64,000 nucleotides of DNA, from positions 148,062,699-148,126,698 of the forward strand of contig NC_092050.1 in NCBI RefSeq assembly GCF_003086295.3, given 5' to 3'. Shown piece after piece: positions 46,945-57,477 of the stretch. Each line of letters opens with the position of its first letter. Positions within the stretch are counted from its first letter, which is position 1. The translations under genes were made by a program, and so were the position numbers. This stretch comes from Arachis hypogaea (lineage: Eukaryota > Streptophyta > Magnoliopsida > Fabales > Fabaceae). Below the pieces are notes generated by a model. That model saw only the letters and a list, made by a program, of their open reading frames with translations. It was not told where the DNA came from and ran no database searches.

Positions 46945-47493
46945 TGTTAGAATAAATTATTTTATTAACCCAGATCATCCATATTGAATCACCAAAAATA
47001 TATCATAATGCGGAAGCGTACCTTTACTCATAGAAATAAAAAATTGATGGAAAGATTTGGATCTTGTGGTTCTTTCGATCTTCCTCAACCAAAGCCTTTT
47101 GTATCCCTAGGGCTGAATTGTAACTCTTCTGATGGGGAAAGAGCGACAAAGGCGGCTTTGGTATATTGGGCACCGAAACCCTGAAGGCACTATTTATATT
47201 TGAGTATGGCACCCATTAAACCCTAAAGCCCAAATAAAATAGTATCTAAAGTCCAAAAGATAATATATCTAAAGTCCAAAAGATAATTATCTAAAGAACA
47301 AAAGATAATATCTGGTTTTATTCTCATTTAATTCCAAATCAAAAGTAATTATGACTTATTCAATTTAACATTTATAACAATAAATGAGATCACCATTATA
47401 TAAGTCATTTAATTTGAAATAGCATAATTTGTGATTATAATTAATATATGTATTGCCCACAAACAAATTAGGAAATCAAATAATTTCCTAACA
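46945..47493 (-). mobile_element. 3' LTR of the minus-strand copia (549 bp)
   Basis: In plus orientation it starts TGTTAGAATAAATTA and ends TTTCCTAACA, so the LTR is TGTTAGGAAA...ATTCTAACA on the minus strand. Directly inside, AGCCCAAGTGGGATATTG (minus strand, 47494-47512) is the polypurine phrase that normally precedes this LTR type. The open frames in 46984-47212 are not genes. Confidence 0.8.
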
Positions 47494-47512
47494 ATATCCC
47501 ACTTGGGCTATA
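47494..47512 (-). promoter_or_regulatory. Polypurine tract of the minus-strand copia
   Basis: Minus strand GCCCAAGTGGGATATTG, adjacent to the LTR start; it primes plus-strand DNA synthesis in this family. Confidence 0.7.
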
Positions 47513-47939
47513 CATATATTCTTTCTTGACATAATCACATCTTATAAACTTTATGCGTGCATCTGAATGCTATTTTTCCTTATTACTTTAACAATCTGGT
47601 CCGTCTCATATATTAGATATGGAATTACCGCAGCTTTTATCACATTAATGTTGTGGCTAAACCACGACAATCACCATCCTAATATACTTAACGACATAGA
47701 TCAAATTTGGATGAGTAATATGAAAATTACATGCCAAGTGATCTCATGTATGTCTATTTCCAGCTGGTCCAACTTTAAAACTTTATTGAGATCAAACACA
47801 AAACAAATGTTGCAAAATGAACATTTCACATAACATGAAATAAACCATCAACTTAATTCTGCAGAAAAATAATTCAATTATCTGTCATAGGTCATATAGC
47901 ATAATATAAACTCCTACTAAACCAAGGCATCACAAATAT

Positions 47940-48905
47940 TGACTCCCATCCGAGCAGTGTGCTCTTGAAATACTTTAGGGATCAATTTCTTGGTTAATGA
48001 GTCTGCTAGCATATACTCTATTCCTATATATATGTTCTATGAAAATCTGTTTTTCTTAACCTTTCTCCTTGACAACTAAGAACTTGATTCCTATATGCTT
48101 CGATTTTGTCAAGCCTTTATTGTTGTTGAAGTATAATACTGCTGACTTATTATCACAAAATATCTTTAATGGCCTTTTAATGTCATTTACTATATGAAAC
48201 TCAGTGACAAAGTTTCGCAACCATATGCCATGAAATCGAAATTAGAGTACCTAATGATCTCCAAATTTTCTGATCTCCGATAAATAAGCATGTAATCTTT
48301 TGTTCTCTTTAAATAACGGATTATACGTTTAATAGCTATCCAATAATCCATGCCCAGATTGCTCAAGTATCTACCCAACACTCCCACTGTAAATGATATA
48401 TCGGGACGTGTGCAGACTTGAGCATACATTAAGCTCCCTAGTGCTGATGCATAGGGTTTAAGCATGTATTGCTGTCCTCTCAAGATCATTTTTAGGGCAT
48501 TGCTTGAGACTAAACTTGTCTCCTTTAGTTACGGGTGTGTCCATCGGTCTACATCTTTCTATGCCATATCTACTTAAAATCTTTTCGATATAGTTCTTTT
48601 GTGATAATCCAAGAATACCTTGAGAGTGATCTCTTAGTATCTCGATTTCTAATACAAAAGAGGCATCACCAAGATCTTTCATTTCGAATTTGTTCGATAA
48701 AAAATTTCTTAGTTTCATGCAACAAGCCTATATCGTTACTGGTAAGTAGAATGTCATCAACATATAAGAGTAAAACAATATTTACTCCCACTGAACTTGC
48801 GGTATACACATTCATCTATAATATTTACCTCAAAACCATATGAAGTAATGACTTGATTAAACTTGTGATACCATTGATGGAAAGCTTGTTTGAGATCATA
48901 TATGA
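47940..48905 (-). pseudogene. copia RT C-terminus and RNase H
   Basis: From 48900 downward on the minus strand: YDLKQAFHQWYHKFNQVI, YGFEVNIIDECVYRKFSGSK, YVDDILLTSND (catalytic YVDD intact, about 48750-48765), LSNKFEMKDLGDASFVLEIE, HSQGILGLSQKNYIEKILSR, then SALGSLMYAQVCTRPDISF (48470-48400). RNase H follows with FVTEFH, IFCDNKSAVLYFNNNK and KSKHIGIKF (48210-48080). There are frame breaks near 48480-48490 and 48190. The RT part before YDLKQA has been deleted and is joined directly to the basic end of the linker. Confidence 0.85.
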
Positions 48906-49133
48906 ATTTTCTCCTTTTTTTTTTCTGTTAGATCTCCTTAATGACACTTCTTGAGGTTGTTGAGCTTGTTGTATGGATTGAGATTGAGGAGGATTCTCAT
49001 TATTTTCCTGTACTGTAGCAGTATCTTGAGCAACAACAATATTCTTATTGTTCTCTTGTACTATAACTGGATCTACAGTAGGATTCTTATTGTGCTCTGG
49101 TACTATAACTGTATCTTGAATAATAATAGGCAC
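48880..49133 (-). pseudogene. copia linker with repeated VQENNKN
   Basis: The minus frame encodes Gln/Asn-rich repeats (VPEHNKNPTVDPVIVQENNK, then QDTATVQENNENPPQSQSIQ) ending LRRSNRKKKGE, the normal basic end of a copia linker before RT. Directly after this the frame enters the RT fragment, showing a deletion of the first RT boxes. Confidence 0.7.
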
Positions 49134-49255
49134 AAATACCTAATCATTGTAAGTTACAGATAACTGGATCTACAGTAGAATTCTTCAGTAACTGTATCTT
49201 GAACAATAATAGGCACAAATACCTAATCATTGAACAATAACTGGATCTATAGTAG
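49060..49255. repeat. Coding minisatellite at the copia/LINE junction
   Basis: The phrase 'ataactggatct(a)cagtag(g/a)attctt' recurs at about 49066, 49161 and 49233, and 'taataggcacaaatacctaatcattg' at about 49125 and 49207; the unit is about 80 bases. The array begins in the copia linker and its last copy runs into LINE sequence at about 49256. Confidence 0.7.
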
Positions 49256-50513
49256 AATTTTTCCCTTCAAACACTTGCTTGTTTCTAGAATACCACATTG
49301 AGGATAAAGTCACTCCAAATTTCAATGACCAATCACCAGAGAAAGACAAGTTTCTAATGAGCCAATCCATATGATTCAGGCTAAAAAAGTCTCCAATATA
49401 GTTACTGGGCTGCAATAAATTCCAGGTAGCTCTAGCAAAATGGTAGTCACGAAGCACATGCATAGTCGTTTCATTACCATGCTGATAACGTGGGCAAGCT
49501 GCATCTTACGACATGTGTCTTCTATACCTTTTGCCATTGGTGAGGATAGCATCATGAGCCACAAGCCATAAAAAAATACCAAATTCTTTTCAGACCTTTC
49601 CATATCCAGATAAGTGTAAAGATTTGATTTGGACTCTCGGGTTGTCTTGTAAAGAATTATAGGCAGACTTCAAGGAAAAAGGCTCCATCAGGGGAGGTCG
49701 CCCACGCAATATGATCACCTTCCTTCCAAGAAAAGGGTGGAGACATAGCCAAAATCTTCTGAACCACCATGTCTGGAAGCCAGCTTTTAAGTTTAAATAT
49801 ATCCCAGCCACCTAAATGGTAAGAAAATCCATAAGTAAGGTTCCTGAATCAGATGTAAAACTTACCTGAGGTTGAAGCTTATTTAATCTTCCTAAATTAG
49901 AAACCTAGTTATGTTCCCAAAAACTAATTTGTGACCCATCTCCTATATGCCAAATAGAATTAGACTAAACATCATCCCAAGTCGAGCAGTTTTCCTTCCA
50001 CAGATTAGAATCATTATTCCTCCTCTCAATAGGAGGAACAATGTCATTGCCGCATCTGTACTTAGCCCTCAGAACCTTTGACTAGAGGGAATCTTTTTTC
50101 TTCTCGAACAATCCCTAACCCGCTTTCATCGTGAAGGCTCGATTCAAATCTTTAGCATGTCTATGCCCAAGCCCACCATAAGGTTTTGGCTTGCTCACTG
50201 TCCGCTAGTTTAAAAGATGGACTTTTCTAGTTTGCTCTGTTTCTCCTTAGATAAAGCTCTTACATTTACGATCAATAAAATTACAAGTAGCAGTAGGCAA
50301 TAAAGCAGTGTATATAGTATAAGAAGGAATAGCAGATAGGACAGATCTCACCAAAGTGGTTCTCCCAGCTAACGATAAGGTGGAAGTTTTCCAATTGTTA
50401 AGTCCTCCTTTGACCTTAGCTTCAATCTCCTTGTACGTGTCCTTTGTCACTCTTGAATGGATGATCAAAACTCCCAAATATTTATCCAAGTTGTCTGTTC
50501 TAGAGAAATTCAA
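49256..50513 (-). pseudogene. LINE ORF2 connector and zf-RVT region
   Basis: 50513-50247: DNLDKYLGVLIIHSRVTKDT and GGLNNWKTSTLSLAGRTTLV, then SVLSAIPSYTIYTALLP. 49811-49590 continues with DIFKLKAGFQTWWFRRFW-like sequence. 49603-49376 carries the Cys-rich part and then MHVLRDYHFARATWNLLQPS (49463 onward), ending SSMWYSRNKQVFEGKN, where the LINE stops and the copia minisatellite begins. Matches the same regions of the LINEs at 1977-3200 and 11447-11578. Confidence 0.85.
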
Positions 50514-51808
50514 GAAATTGTTTATATCATTCCTCTATTGGTGCCCCCACATTCTTAGAGAAGAAAATTCTTATTTTTTCACTGCTAATTTTCTGCCCGG
50601 AGCTCGTGCAAAAAACTTTTAAAACTCTCTTGATGATGTCAACTTATTCCATATTACCTTCTGAAAAAAGGATCAGGTCATCTGCAAAACAAAGATGAGA
50701 TAACTCAGGTGCCTCCCGACTAAGATGAATGGGCTTCTAAAACCCCAAACTGATGGTAGAATTAATAAGACAAGACAACCTCTCCATGCATAGAACAAAA
50801 ATATAAAGAGATATCGGATCATCTTGTTGGATACCCCTAGTAGGAGAAAGTTCATGTAAGGCATCACCATTCCAAAGAATTCTCATCCTAGTAGTAGAGA
50901 TGCAAGTACGTATGAACTCAATGATGCTTAGGGGGAGGCCAATGTCTTTCAAAGTATCTCGAATGAAACTCCACCTCAACCTGTCATATGTTTTTTCTAG
51001 ATCAATTTTAATAGCCATCCACCCTTTAGGACCTTTCTTATTCCTTATAGAGTGAATGACTTCTTGAGTAATGATAATGTTGTCTGAGCTCTGTCTCCTA
51101 GACCCAAAGCTACATTGGGTAGGACTGACAATTTTATCTATCACTCCTCTCAACCTGTTAGCTAGAGTCTTCGTAATCACCTTGTAAGAGACATTAAGAC
51201 TAATGAGTCGCATTTGCTTCAGATTGATAACAGGTTCCACTTTCGGAATAAGCATAATGAGAGTTTCATTTAATTTTTTTTTTAACTTTCACAGGGTTCA
51301 TAAAGATTTCCTTAACAAGCTTGTACAAATTAAGGCCAACTCTGTCCCATTGATTTTGTTAGAAAACTGCTTGGATATCACCAATACCGGGTGCTTTAAG
51401 GTTCCTCATATTGAAAACCGAATCCTTAATCTCTGATAAAGAACGCATACTGCCAATAGCATCCAGATCTTCTTGAGGAAGGAATAGAAAGGAATTCCTC
51501 AAAATAAACTCAGAATCAGGGGTATCATCAGAGTAAAGATTGAAGTAGAAATTAGAAACCATATTTTCCAAGGTAGTTTTATCACTAACCCAATTACCAT
51601 CAATATCTTGGAGGTTGTCCACCTTGTTCTTTCTTCTTCTAGCTAAAGTAGTTCCATGGAAATACTTGGTATTACGGTCCCCAAACTCAATCCACTTGCA
51701 TTTGGATTTCTGGAACCACATCACCTCTTCTTGGAAGGGAATCTCTTTATAATCCTTCCAAAGAGAAGCCTGCAAGTCTTGAAAAAAGCGATTATTCTGA
51801 AAATTCAT
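50500..51808 (-). pseudogene. LINE reverse transcriptase
   Basis: 51808-51359: WFQKSKCKWIEFGDRNTKYF and RRRKNKVDNLQDIDGNWVSD (thumb-like N-terminal region of ORF2). 51255-50737: MLIPKVEPVINLKQMRLISL, ITKTLANRLRGVIDKIVSPT, SSDNIIITQEVIHSI, GWMAIKIDLEKTYDRLRWSF and ELSPTRGIQQDDPISLYIFV, the RT boxes in order; the usual RQGDPLSP has become QQDDPISL. The FADD catalytic box is intact (LCFADDLILFSEG, minus strand about 50695-50650) but in another frame. No single reading frame remains, so the element is inactive. Confidence 0.9.
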
Positions 51809-51809
51809 G

Positions 51810-52390
51810 TTATTTGCAATCCCCTATAAATGCCTAATAATTCTACTTTTTCTTTTGTGAATATTTCTAAACACATTAAAATTCCAGAATTTAACTACAT
51901 TCTGGAAATTAAAAATGCATTCAGACCAAGAACTGGCAGGATTCCAATTATTGTTAACTATATTAGAGAAGTTCGGGTGTGTCAGCCAGGCCACCATAAA
52001 TCTGAAAGGTCTACGGTGATCGTTTCCATGGTTGGGAGGAGAAAAATGAAGATAGAGAGGAGAATGATCAGACCTGAAGCTAGGAAGGTGTTTGATATTA
52101 GAATTTGGAAACCGAATTTGCCATTCTAAATTACAGAGCCCACGGTCTAAATGCTCAACTAAATCACCCCTTCTCCAAGTATAAGGCCCATCTAGAGAAA
52201 CCTAGATAAAAAAGGCCAGTTTCAGAGACACAGGATTGAAGTCCTCACACGCATTTCTATTGCTACTTGGCCCACCCTATCATGAAGAGTGGCATTGAAG
52301 TCACCTATCAGGCTCCAGGGAAGCTCACTATCAAAACTGAGATTATAAATATTTTTCATATGGTTCTATGATTAATCCGTTGGAAGCTAT
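51810..52390 (-). pseudogene. LINE endonuclease, C-terminal part
   Basis: After removal of the LTR insertion the minus strand reads STIYGSFQRINHRTI, then (with shifts) LPWSLIGDFNATLHD at about 52325-52280. The GDFNA box is the endonuclease signature. Further on, about 52190-51990, come the PYTWRRGDLVEHLDRGLCNL segment and FRSDHSPLHF with the catalytic SDH. Stops and frameshifts are present. Confidence 0.82.
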
Positions 52391-53885
52391 TGATGCGTGA
52401 GCATCTTTCCTATCTTTTCCTAGTGAATTTGCATCTAAATTGTTGAGTTTAATAAATAATTAATTATCTTTTAGCCAATATAGATGCTACTTTGAATCTT
52501 GTGAAATTTTGTTTATTTTAGGTAGCATTCAACTGAATTTGATGGAGTTTCTGCAGAAGAAGAGATGAAGGCGAATGATGCTGTCAACCCTGGCCTCTCT
52601 GCACTCAAACCTGAATAACTCGAGTTACAGAGATCCAATGGACGTGATTTCAGTGGCGTTGGAAAGCTAACTTCTAGAGCTTTCCAACGATATATAATAG
52701 TCCATACTTCTTCTCCGAACTCGCTGCCAAGGCTGCGCCTAACTTGAGAAATATCTCAAGTTAGGCGCAAGACACAACAACAATACGCGAGATTGGTCCT
52801 GCCCACTTCAAGTTAGGCGCACTAAAGCCCAAGTTAGGCGCAGCTCCACTCAACTAAACTCCAATTCATGCTGCCAAGCCCAAGTTAGGCGTGGATCCTA
52901 GTGAAGCCAAGTGGTCCCCATCCATCAATTGAAGATTTGCTGATTGCTATAATTAATTCTAATTTAAATTCAAATTTTAAAAATAGGAAAAGATATTATT
53001 TTAGTTTTAAAGATAGATTTTAAATTAATTAGGATTAGATATAAATAGGGGGATACCACCTCAACATTATTCCATTCAGAGACTTCCAATTCTATACAAA
53101 TTTACATTCCATATTCCAGAGTTTTTCTCTCTGAACCATGAGCAACTAATCCTCCATTGTTAAGGTTAGGAGCTCTGTCTATTTGTATGGATTGATTTTG
53201 CTTTATCTATTTTAATTCATGTATGGATTTATAATTTAAGAATTGTTTTCGCTCTTTATCTTATGAATTTGGGTGGAACGGAAGTATGACCCTCTTTCTA
53301 TTTGAGTTCTTGTATAACTTGGAAAAGCTCTTTACTTGAACAACAGCTTGAAAACATATTCTCCTAAATTTTAATTATCTGGATTTAACAGGATACGTGA
53401 CATATAATCCTTTTATTTTTGGGTAATTAGAGTTTTTGTGGCATATAAACTGGAATTTGATCATGTAGCTTCTAATTGGAATTAATTGACCAAGGAATTG
53501 GCAGTTAATGAATTTTAGAGGAGACTAGAAAGGTTTAAGGAATTAGGGTCTAGTCACATATAGTTTGCCATAAATTAAATCCTACATAATTAAAATAGTT
53601 AGTAAGAAAAGTAAATCCAGAAAAATAGATAACTCTGAAGCCTTAACTGCTTTCTCAATATTTTATTCCCAACTTATTTATCTGCCTATCTTTAATATTC
53701 TAAATTTACTGTTAATGCTTTTAAACTTCCAAACACTATTTTCTGTTTGTCTAACTAAGCCTATCAAACACTATTGTTGCTTAATCCATCAATCCTCGTG
53801 GGATCGACCCTTACTCACGTAAGGTATTACTTGGTACGACCCGGTGCACTTGACGGTTAGTCTGTGGTAATAAATTAATGCACCA
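52391..53885 (+). mobile_element. 5' LTR (1495 bp)
   Basis: Contains a GCGCCTAACTTGAG hairpin (about 52735-52775), two further 'caagttaggcgc' units, a TATA-like 'agatataaatagg' at 53037-53049, and a conserved 3' end with 'gggatcgacccttactca' and 'acttggtacgacccggtgcact'. Transcription probably starts after the TATA-like site. Confidence 0.9.
53037..53049 (+). promoter_or_regulatory. LTR promoter TATA-like site
   Basis: 'agatataaatagg', conserved at 61696-61715 in the 3' LTR and at about 750-765 (minus) in the fragment at 618-1493, always upstream of the 'ccatgagcaac' block. Confidence 0.5.
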
Positions 53886-53891
53886 TGTTTT

Positions 53892-53909
53892 TGGCGCCGT
53901 TGCCGGGGA
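53892..53909 (+). promoter_or_regulatory. Primer-binding site (tRNA-Asp)
   Basis: TGGCGCCGTTGCCGGGGA, six bases after the LTR, is the exact complement of the 3' end (with CCA) of plant tRNA-Asp(GUC) as I recall it. This primes minus-strand synthesis. Confidence 0.88.
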
Positions 53910-54410
53910 TTGACTGTGATTAACAACTATTAGTTGTTTGATTGCTTAGATTAGATAATTTTTACTTTAATTAGATTTTTATTTTTTTATCTCACTTTCG
54001 TTTTGTTTATTTCATTATTTTGTTTTATTTTATTAGTTTTATTTAATCCATTATTTTATTTCTTTTCAAACCTTCTGTCGTTCTTTTTTTTTATTTACTT
54101 TATTTTATTTTCGTTTTCTTTCTTTATATATTCATTTTTTAATTTTTTTATTAGTGTTATTTAAATTTTAGTTTTGATTCTTGAATTTTTGCTCAATTAT
54201 TTTTTATTTTCTGAAATTAAGTTTGGTGTCGCCTAGTAATTTTATTTTAATTTATCTATTTATATTTTTTTATAAAAAAAACTATTTCGAAGGTTTTAAA
54301 TTGTTTTTTATTTAGTTGCTTTATTTTATCTCTTTACACAGGTTACCTCACTCGGAATTTTCTGCACTCTGACGTAGAGAGTTCCATCTTTTATTGTCTT
54401 CTGTTTGTTT
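53910..54410 (+). other. Untranslated leader of the LTR element
   Basis: T-rich, non-coding, about 500 bases between the primer site and the gag start codon. No splice or packaging motif could be singled out. Confidence 0.6.
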
Positions 54411-56090
54411 ATGCGCAAGAACAGAGACAAGGAACATCTCTTAGACTTTGATCATGAACCTGAAAGAACTTTCAGGCGGCGCTTGCAACAAGCAAGACTT
54501 TACAAGGCTGCAGAATCCACTATGGATCATAATAATGTTGTTAATGCCAATGTGGCAAATTCGAATGGGAATGATCAACAAAGGAGAGTGCTTGGCTCTT
54601 ACTCTGCTTCTACTGCAGACCTCTATGGAAAAAGCATTGTGGTACCTCCTATAGCTGCGAATAACTTTGAGTTGAAGCCACAACTGGTCACCCTGGTGCA
54701 ACAAAACTGCCAGTATCATGGTCTTCCCGACGAAGACCCAAATCAATTTATCTCTAATTTTCTGCAGATTTGTGATACTGTGAAGACAAACGGAGGGAAC
54801 CCAGAGGTGTACAAACTCATGCTCTTCCCGTTTGCTCTGAGGGATGGAGCAAAGCTATGGCTAGATTCCCGACCCAAGGAGAGTTTGGATACTTGGGACA
54901 AGGTTGTTACTAAGTTTCTTACTAAATTTTTCCCACCAAAGAAGCTGACTAAGCTTAGGGTGGAGGTTCAGACCTTCAGGCAGAAGGATGTTGAAACTCT
55001 TTATGAAGCTTGGGAGAGGTACAAGCTACTGACTAGGCAATACCCTCCGGACATGTTCTCCAAATGGACCCAACTAGATATCTTTTATGAAGGCTTGGGT
55101 GAAATGTTCAATATGTGCTTAGATAATTCTGCAGGTGGTTCATTGCACAAGAAGAAGACACCAGAGGAGACTATTGAGCTTATTGAATTGGTTGCTAGCA
55201 ACCAATATTTATACTCATCTAACAGGAATCCTGTGAACTCTGAGACCTCTCAGAAGAGAGGCGTGTTGGAAGTGAAAGCTGTTAATGCTCTTCTTGCTCA
55301 GAACAAGCTTATGTCTCAGCAAATAAATCTACTTACTCAGCAGATGGGTGGCATGCAAGTCTCAGCTATCAACACCCAAAATTCACCTCAAGAGGCCTCC
55401 TATGACATGGCAGGTAATTTTGTGCAAAATAATAATTATGATTATACTCAATCCCCTTCTGAACAGGTCAATTACATGGGGAGTACTCCTAGAAATCCCA
55501 ATAATGATCCCTATTCTCAAACCTACAATCAAGGGTGGAGAAATCATCCAAATTTTGGGTGGAGAGACCAACCACAGAGACCTCAGAACTTCAACAATAA
55601 TTCTCAAGGCGGCTTCCAACAGAACAATTACAATAACCACCAATTTCAGTCTCAGCAGGCAAACTCTAAATCCCAAGAAGATGCTAATTGGGAGATGATG
55701 AAGAGTTTTGTGCAAGAAACCAGAGCATCAATCAAGAATTTGGAGATTCAGATGGGTCAAATAGCCACAAGAGTTAATGAAATTGATCAGAGGACCACTA
55801 ATAGCCTTCCTGGTAACACAATTCCAAATCCAAAAGAGGAATGTAAGGGTATCACCTTGATAGATGGACAAGTGGCAAGTATGGAAGCACAAGTTAGTGA
55901 GGAGCCCGTTGAAAAAGAAGCTCCAGAGGAGAAGAAAGAAGAAGTAGAGCATGTCCCTCCAAAGCGTGCAGACAACCATTCCCAGACTCTCTTGACACTT
56001 ATCCTACATTGCCAAAGGCTCCTGAGTACAAGCCTAAAATGCCATATCCTCAGAGACTTCAAAAGGAGACCAAGGACAAGAAGTTTTTAA
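54411..56090 (+). CDS. Gag polyprotein of the non-autonomous LTR element
   Basis: 559 codons from ATG at 54411 (MRKNRDKEHLLDFDHEPERT), open to a stop at 56090. The retrotransposon gag domain covers about residues 85-260: PQLVTLVQQNCQYHGLPDED, PNQFISNFLQICDTVK, LMLFPFALRDGAKLWLDSRP, WDKVVTKFLTKFFPPKK, then LYEAWERYKLLTRQYPPDMF. A Gln/Asn-rich stretch follows (about 310-430; YNQGWRNHPNFGWRDQPQRP), with a coiled-coil-like segment near 445-465 and an acidic Glu/Lys run near 505-520. No CCHC zinc knuckle was seen. The last 35-40 codons are in the wrong frame: the natural continuation (PDSLDTYPTLPKAPEYKPKM) is in another frame from about 55975, so either a frameshift mutation or a programmed frameshift joins gag to protease. 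Gag forms the particle and could still be made. Confidence 0.88.
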   Translation: MRKNRDKEHLLDFDHEPERTFRRRLQQARLYKAAESTMDHNNVVNANVANSNGNDQQRRVLGSYSASTADLYGKSIVVPPIAANNFELKPQLVTLVQQNCQYHGLPDEDPNQFISNFLQICDTVKTNGGNPEVYKLMLFPFALRDGAKLWLDSRPKESLDTWDKVVTKFLTKFFPPKKLTKLRVEVQTFRQKDVETLYEAWERYKLLTRQYPPDMFSKWTQLDIFYEGLGEMFNMCLDNSAGGSLHKKKTPEETIELIELVASNQYLYSSNRNPVNSETSQKRGVLEVKAVNALLAQNKLMSQQINLLTQQMGGMQVSAINTQNSPQEASYDMAGNFVQNNNYDYTQSPSEQVNYMGSTPRNPNNDPYSQTYNQGWRNHPNFGWRDQPQRPQNFNNNSQGGFQQNNYNNHQFQSQQANSKSQEDANWEMMKSFVQETRASIKNLEIQMGQIATRVNEIDQRTTNSLPGNTIPNPKEECKGITLIDGQVASMEAQVSEEPVEKEAPEEKKEEVEHVPPKRADNHSQTLLTLILHCQRLLSTSLKCHILRDFKRRPRTRSF

Positions 56091-56680
56091 AGTTCTTGGA
56101 AATCTTCAGAAAGTTGCAAATCAATATTCCTTTTGCTGAGGTTTTGGAGCAAATGCCTATTTATGTCAAGTTCATGAAGGAGTTGTTGTCAAAGAAGAAG
56201 CCTTTAAAGGGAGATGAGACAGTGGTCTTGACTAAAGAATGCAGTGCCATCATTCAGAATTACTTACCAAAGAGGATGCCAGATCCAGGGAGCTTTCAAA
56301 TTCCATGCACCATTGGGAGCACAACCTTTGAGAAAGTGTTATGTGATCTGGGAGCAAGCATCAATTTAATGCCCTTGTCTGTGATGATGAAGTTGCAAAT
56401 CCAAGAGGCACAACCCACATGGATAGCATTACAGATGGCAGACAAATCTATGAAGCCTGCATACGGATTAGTAGAGAATATCTTGGTCAAAGTGGGTAAG
56501 TTCTTCCTCCCGGCAGATTTTGTGATTCTTGACACAGGGGAGGATGATAATGCCTTTATAATTCTAGGAAGACCATTCTTAGCCACTGGAAGAGCTCTAA
56601 TTGATGTAGAAGTGGGTGAATTAGTGCTCAGGGTGCATAATGAGCAACTGGTCTTTCATGTCTTCAAAGAAATGCATTAA
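55975..56680 (+). CDS. Retroelement aspartic protease region
   Basis: Open in a second frame, overlapping the end of gag. PYPQRLQKETKDKKFLKFLE and IFRKLQINIPFAEVLEQMP are followed by KECSAIIQNYLPKRMPDPGS. Then comes the protease: FQIPCTIGSTTFEKVLCDLG, ASINLMPLSVMMKL (active-site D-L-G-A in place of the usual D-S/T-G), and FVILDTGEDDNAFIILGRPF with the LGRPFL flap-end box. It ends VFKEMH-stop at 56680. There is no separate good ATG at the front, so expression probably needs a shift from the gag frame. The enzyme would cleave the Gag polyprotein. Confidence 0.82.
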
Positions 56681-56701
56681 GCAGGTAAAGAAGAGAGGTG
56701 C

Positions 56702-57079
56702 ATGCAGACTAAGCTTATTAATCCAAACCTTCAAGAACCCCCTGATGATGCACAGCAGAAATTGCAGCTCAAACCTCCTTTGGTGACAATCAATAAAATT
56801 CCTCCTGACATCAAACCTAATTTTGGTATCGGGAATGCATCATCCACCAAGGAGGAAGTTCCCAAAAAGAAGAAAGTACCCAGAGGATGGAGAAACAAAA
56901 AGATCCCCAATGAAGGTTTCTCCCCAGGAATGAAAGTGGTGTTGACTAGCAATCCAATGTGGATTTATACAGTAAACAGAATCCTCTCTCTAGAGCATAT
57001 TGAGCTACTTTATGGAGACACAGAAAAGAAGTTCAAAGTAAGGGGTGAAAAGCTGAGCCCCTATGATCCTCCTCCTTAG
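56702..57079 (+). CDS. C-terminal tail ORF of the element (125 aa)
   Basis: Same frame as the protease, restarting at ATG 56702, 19 bases after the stop at 56680. It reads PPLVTINKIPPDIKPNFG, then KKKKVPRGWRNKKIPNEG and FSPGMKVVLTSNPMWIYTVN, IELLYGDTEKKFKVRGEKLS, PYDPPP-stop. The 'PGMKVVL..NP...Y.VN.ILSLEHIEL' part resembles the segment after integrase in related full-length elements. That suggests an internal deletion removed RT, RNase H and integrase between the protease and this tail, and it now reads as a small basic protein. Function unknown. Confidence 0.65.
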   Translation: MQTKLINPNLQEPPDDAQQKLQLKPPLVTINKIPPDIKPNFGIGNASSTKEEVPKKKKVPRGWRNKKIPNEGFSPGMKVVLTSNPMWIYTVNRILSLEHIELLYGDTEKKFKVRGEKLSPYDPPP

Positions 57080-57084
57080 AAGAG

Positions 57085-57145
57085 CTGACCGTCAAGCTAG
57101 TGACGGTAAAGAAGCGCTTGTCGGGAGGCAACCCGATAATTTCGT
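57085..57145 (+). other. Conserved non-coding block after the coding region
   Basis: 'gaccgtcaagctagtgacggtaaagaagcgcttgtcgggaggcaacccgat': GACCGTC/GACGGT can pair, and CGGG-AGGCAA-CCCG forms a tight hairpin. The 'aagaagcgcttgttgggaggcaaccca' phrase recurs at this place in many plant Ty3/gypsy elements (from memory). A role in RNA processing or packaging is only a guess. Confidence 0.55.
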
Positions 57146-57477
57146 ATCCTTAGTTATTTTTCGTAGTAGTGATTTTCTTATTTATTTGATTTTTATTAAA
57201 TTTTTACTGTTTTTATTTCGTTTTACATGTGTTTTGATCATGCAGCTATTTTAGAATAGGAACCGAACACTTCAAAAATTTTTTTGCCTATCTCCAAGTT
57301 CAGCGTGGAAGAGTTGAAAAAAAAATGCAAACTAGTCCCCACAACACCCTTCTTCATCCCCTTATTCCCGTGATCACCCCCACTACCCCCTCATTCATTA
57401 ACCATTAAACCCAACACCCCCTAATTAGATTCATTTATATATATATATCCCCACCCGTAACCCTCTATATATACGCC

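Larger units (their letters stand above)
46945..49255 (-). mobile_element. Degenerate Ty1/copia retrotransposon, 3' part (minus)
   Basis: Minus order from right to left: linker and RT remnants (49133-48700), RNase H (48700-47940), a 3' untranslated part, a polypurine tract at 47494-47510 and the 3' LTR at 46945-47493. The 5' half is missing; the right end is fused to a LINE near 49255. The left end lies inside the RT of the plus-strand copia. Confidence 0.82.
49256..52390 (-). mobile_element. LINE (minus), 3' half of the split element
   Basis: Continues the endonuclease whose start lies at 62553-62891, separated by the 52391-62552 insertion. It contains the end of the endonuclease (52390-51900), RT (51830-50500) and the C-terminal connector and zf-RVT region (50500-49256). 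The 3' tail is missing; it ends at the copia junction. Confidence 0.88.

Noticed and set aside
47567..47833. 88-codon plus-strand frame
   Set aside because: Lies antisense in the 3' untranslated part of the minus-strand copia.
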